The position numbers and the translations under genes are program-made. Shown one piece after another: positions 61,808 through 64,000 of a DNA stretch of 64,000 nt (within the stretch, counting starts at the first letter, position 1; each line of letters opens with the position of its first letter). The DNA lies in contig DPVM01000010.1 in NCBI GenBank assembly GCA_003526845.1, forward strand, positions 186,001-250,000. Reading direction: 5' to 3'. Source of the DNA: Oscillospiraceae bacterium (GTDB taxonomy: Bacteria > Bacillota > Clostridia > Oscillospirales > Acutalibacteraceae). The notes beneath the pieces are model-generated. The model made no database searches. It worked only from the letters and a program-made list of their open reading frames with translations, and was not told where the DNA came from.

Positions 61808-63016
61808 ATGGCACTTATTGTTCAAAAGTTCGGCGGCTCATCGGTAGCCAACGCCGACCGCGTAATGAATGTTGCCCGTATTGTAACCGATACCTACAAG
61901 GCAGGAAACGATGTTGTGGTAGTTGTTTCCGCGCAGGGTGACACAACAGATGATTTAATCGAAAAAGCTTTGGAAATCAATCCTACTGCCGCAAAAAGAG
62001 AGCTTGACCAACTTCTTACGGCAGGCGAGCAAATTTCAATCTCGCTTCTTGCAATGGCAATCGAGTCGCTCGGCTTCCCGGTTATCAGCCTTTTGGGCTG
62101 GCAGGCAGGCTTCAACACAAACTCGGTTTACGGTTCGGCAAGAATTAAAAATATCAAGCCAAACAGACTTCAGGCAGAGCTTGCAAAGCACAATATAGTT
62201 GTTGTTGCCGGTTTCCAGGGCTTGAACAGATATGACGATTTAACAACTCTCGGCAGAGGCGGCTCGGATACCTCGGCTGTTGCGATTGCCGCAACTCTCC
62301 ATGCCGACAAATGCCAAATCTTCACCGATGTTGAGGGTGTTTACACGGCAGATCCGCGCAAGGTCGAGGGTGCTAAAAAGCTTAAGGAAATCACATATGA
62401 CGAAATGCTTGAGCTTGCCACTCTCGGCGCGCAGGTTTTGAATAACCGCTCGGTTGAAATGGCTAAAAAATATTCTGTTGAATTAGAAGTTTTATCATCA
62501 TTGAATCCTATTCCGGGAACAATTGTCAAGGAGGTTGCAAAAATGGAAAAAATGTTAATTCGCGGTGTAACAAAGGATAAGGATGTTGCACTTGTATCTG
62601 TATTGGGCGTTAAGGATAATCCGGGCGTTGCTTTCAATATTTTCTCAAAGCTTTCACAAAAAAATATCAATGTCGACATTATTTTGCAGTCGTTCGGCCG
62701 CGATAATACAAAGGACATTGTTTTCACCGTAAGCAAGGACAACGGACCCGTTGCAGTTGAACTTTTGAAAGAAACATCGGCTCTTGACGGCGCAAAAATC
62801 GTTTGCGACACAAATGTTGCAAAGGTTTCAATTGTAGGTGCAGGCATGGAATCTCACCCCGGCACCGCTACAAAAATGTTTGAGGCACTCTATGAGCGCA
62901 ATATCAACATCAGAATGATTTCAACATCCGAAATCAAAATTTCCGTTATCATTGATGCCGACGATGCGGACAGAGCGGTATCTGCCGTTCACAAGGCATT
63001 CATTCCAAACGATTAA
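61808..63016 (+). CDS. lysC: aspartate kinase with an internal start for a beta subunit
   Basis: 402 residues. Kinase domain: V-Q-K-F-G-G-S-S-V at residues 5-13, G-R-G-G-S-D-T-S near 150; two ACT domains from about 265 for lysine/threonine feedback. Makes aspartyl phosphate, entry to the Lys/Thr/Met branch. An in-frame ATG (Met246, 62543) has AAGGAGG 8 bases upstream, as for the separately translated beta subunit of Bacillus aspartokinase II. Main start is preceded by GGAGG. Confidence 0.95.
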   Translation: MALIVQKFGGSSVANADRVMNVARIVTDTYKAGNDVVVVVSAQGDTTDDLIEKALEINPTAAKRELDQLLTAGEQISISLLAMAIESLGFPVISLLGWQAGFNTNSVYGSARIKNIKPNRLQAELAKHNIVVVAGFQGLNRYDDLTTLGRGGSDTSAVAIAATLHADKCQIFTDVEGVYTADPRKVEGAKKLKEITYDEMLELATLGAQVLNNRSVEMAKKYSVELEVLSSLNPIPGTIVKEVAKMEKMLIRGVTKDKDVALVSVLGVKDNPGVAFNIFSKLSQKNINVDIILQSFGRDNTKDIVFTVSKDNGPVAVELLKETSALDGAKIVCDTNVAKVSIVGAGMESHPGTATKMFEALYERNINIRMISTSEIKISVIIDADDADRAVSAVHKAFIPND

Positions 63017-63036
63017 TAAAATTTGCATTTAATAAA

Positions 63037-63076
63037 AACAGTCGCGGCGCAGGTAAAATTGCACTGCGGCTGTTTT
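63037..63076 (+). terminator. terminator after lysC
   Basis: Fifteen-position stem with one mismatch and wobble pairs (63037-63051 with 63060-63074), 8-base loop, T-run after it. Confidence 0.82.
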
Positions 63077-63099
63077 TGCTGTGGCAAAATAAATAATAT

Positions 63100-63128
63100 T
63101 TGACTTTGCATAATATATAATATATAAT
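63100..63128 (+). promoter_or_regulatory. promoter of greA
   Basis: -35 TTGACT (63100-63105), 17-base spacer, -10 TATAAT (63123-63128). Confidence 0.75.
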
Positions 63129-63174
63129 TAAAGGGTTAAAAATGCATTTTTATAATATAAAGGAGTTAATTCAT

Positions 63175-63648
63175 ATGCCAGCAAAGACTTTTAAGATGAC
63201 AGCAGCCGGTAAGGCTGAGCTTGAGGCAGAACTTGAACAGTTAAAAACAGAAGGCCGTATCGACATTGCGGAAAAGCTTAAAATTGCGCGTTCATACGGT
63301 GACCTTTCAGAGAACAGCGAATATGATGAGGCAAAATCGGAGCAGGCTAAAATCGAGGCTCGTATCCAAGACCTTGAATATCAGCTCGACCACGCAGTTG
63401 TTGTTGAATCAACAGATAAGGATACTGTTTCCGTAGGCTCAACGGTAACTGTTATCCGTAAGGCAGACAATGCCAAGGTTGCTTATCAAATCGTAGGTTT
63501 CAGCGAATCAAATCCGGCACAGGGCAAAATCTCCGAGGACAGCCCGGTAGGCAAGGGCCTTATCGGCGCAAAAATCGGCGAAACCGTTACGGTTGAGGCT
63601 CCGGTCGGAAATATCGACTTTGAAATTGTTGATATTCAGCTTAATTAA
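63175..63648 (+). CDS. greA: transcription elongation factor GreA
   Basis: 157 residues. N-terminal coiled coil with the tip acidic residues in the loop L-S-E-N-S-E-Y-D-E-A-K (Asp/Glu that help cleave backtracked RNA), then the FKBP-like C-terminal domain with I-S-x-x-S-P-V-G-K-G-L-I-G near 122-134. ATG at 63175 is fixed by AAGGAG 9 bases upstream; an earlier Met has no such site. Confidence 0.96.
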   Translation: MPAKTFKMTAAGKAELEAELEQLKTEGRIDIAEKLKIARSYGDLSENSEYDEAKSEQAKIEARIQDLEYQLDHAVVVESTDKDTVSVGSTVTVIRKADNAKVAYQIVGFSESNPAQGKISEDSPVGKGLIGAKIGETVTVEAPVGNIDFEIVDIQLN

Positions 63649-63668
63649 TTTAACAGAGGTATAATTTT

Positions 63669-64000
63669 ATGGCAGGAAAGTTTGAAATCACCAAGAAGGG
63701 TGACGGTACTTTCACTTTTGAATTTTTAATAGATGAAAAAGCAGTGGGCAAGTCTCCCGTTTTCGATAAGGAGGATGCCTGCAAAAGAGGTGTCAAAGCT
63801 GTTAAGAAGAACAGTCGAATGAAGGTTCAAAACACACTTCAAAACGATGAGGAAAAAACAAATCCAAAATATCTTGTTGAGCAAAGCGGCGACAAGGTAA
63901 AATATACTCTTTTCCTCCAAACAGGCGCGGTTGCTCTTGAGGGCGAGGCAGACAACGAGGCGCAGGCACTTGAAATTATCGAAAAAATCGGCAACAATGC
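63669..64000 (+). CDS. DUF1508/YegP-like protein, 3' partial
   Basis: Open from the ATG at 63669 to the window edge (110 codons). The first ~50 residues (M-A-G-K-F-E-I-T-K-K, then F-D-K-E-D-A-C-K-R-G-V-K-A-V-K) resemble the short DUF1508 (UPF0339, YegP) repeat, and a second similar repeat seems to begin near residue 75. Function of the family is unknown. AGAGGT precedes the ATG, 20 bases after greA, so it may share its transcript. Confidence 0.7.
   Translation, partial: MAGKFEITKKGDGTFTFEFLIDEKAVGKSPVFDKEDACKRGVKAVKKNSRMKVQNTLQNDEEKTNPKYLVEQSGDKVKYTLFLQTGAVALEGEADNEAQALEIIEKIGNN

Noticed and set aside
1..64000. CRISPR arrays, insertion sequences, prophage, tRNA or rRNA genes
   Set aside because: No spaced direct repeats, transposase, integrase or phage genes, and no cloverleaf or rRNA-like sequence found by reading; a tRNAscan/Rfam run would settle small RNAs.

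Overview
The window reads as an anaerobic, low-GC Gram-positive bacterium of the class Clostridia, most likely a gut member of the Ruminococcaceae/Oscillospirales. The basis is strong AGGAGG-type ribosome-binding sites, TTGACA/TATAAT promoters with 17-base spacers, a T-box leader, RNase Y, CpsC/CpsD-type capsule genes, a teichoic-acid-type polymerase and an energy-converting hydrogenase. Lineage is inferred from gene content and style only. I see no insertion sequence, prophage, CRISPR array, rRNA or tRNA gene; the region looks like ordinary chromosome.

Layout. 1-1.1 kb: 3' part of a GH25 cell-wall lysozyme. 1.2-11.7 kb (minus strand): a TetR regulator, then a long operon read from 11.7 kb down, echABCDEF (membrane NiFe hydrogenase, group 4) followed by hypF, hypC, hypD and hypE (cofactor assembly). 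11.9-14.7 kb: a membrane-anchored polysaccharide deacetylase and an unusual membrane-spanning M28 peptidase. 14.7-19.6 kb (minus): a two-domain glycosyltransferase/CDP-glycerol transferase, a metallophosphoesterase and a HAD phosphatase. 19.8-24.6 kb (plus): nadB-nadC, iolB, an iron-containing alcohol dehydrogenase and a PHP phosphoesterase, closely packed. 24.6-38.4 kb (minus): a capsule/exopolysaccharide operon (chain-length regulator, tyrosine kinase, initiating sugar transferase, five further glycosyltransferases, polymerase, pyruvyl transferase, an FrhB-like Fe-S protein, a radical SAM enzyme, VanZ). 38.6-45.6 kb: Dabb protein, RNase Y, T-box-controlled thrS, then proS-galE. 46.0-52.3 kb: the F1Fo ATP synthase operon. 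52.5-57.7 kb: an acyltransferase and the inositol genes iolG-iolD-iolE, with a convergent AraC regulator. 58.8-64 kb: an AI-2E-type permease, an ACT-domain protein with hom and lysC (threonine/lysine branch), greA and a truncated DUF1508-like gene.

How it fits together. Ech would oxidise reduced ferredoxin, make H2 and export ions; the ATP synthase would use the gradient, and its c subunit carries none of the sodium ligands beyond the carboxylate, pointing to protons. The capsule operon, deacetylase, lysozyme and CDP-glycerol transferase all build or edit the envelope.

The most striking feature is an in-frame fusion of the ATP synthase delta and alpha subunits (47584-49605): one reading frame with no stop and no usable internal start. 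Since F1 holds three alpha but normally one delta, the fusion raises a real assembly question. Other points worth a second look: a hypF whose conserved N-terminus has only an AUA codon at the right distance from its ribosome-binding site; an EchF with four instead of two [4Fe-4S] motifs; a hydrogenase large subunit ending exactly at its metal-binding motif; an internal start in lysC; and an inositol pathway split over two loci 32 kb apart.
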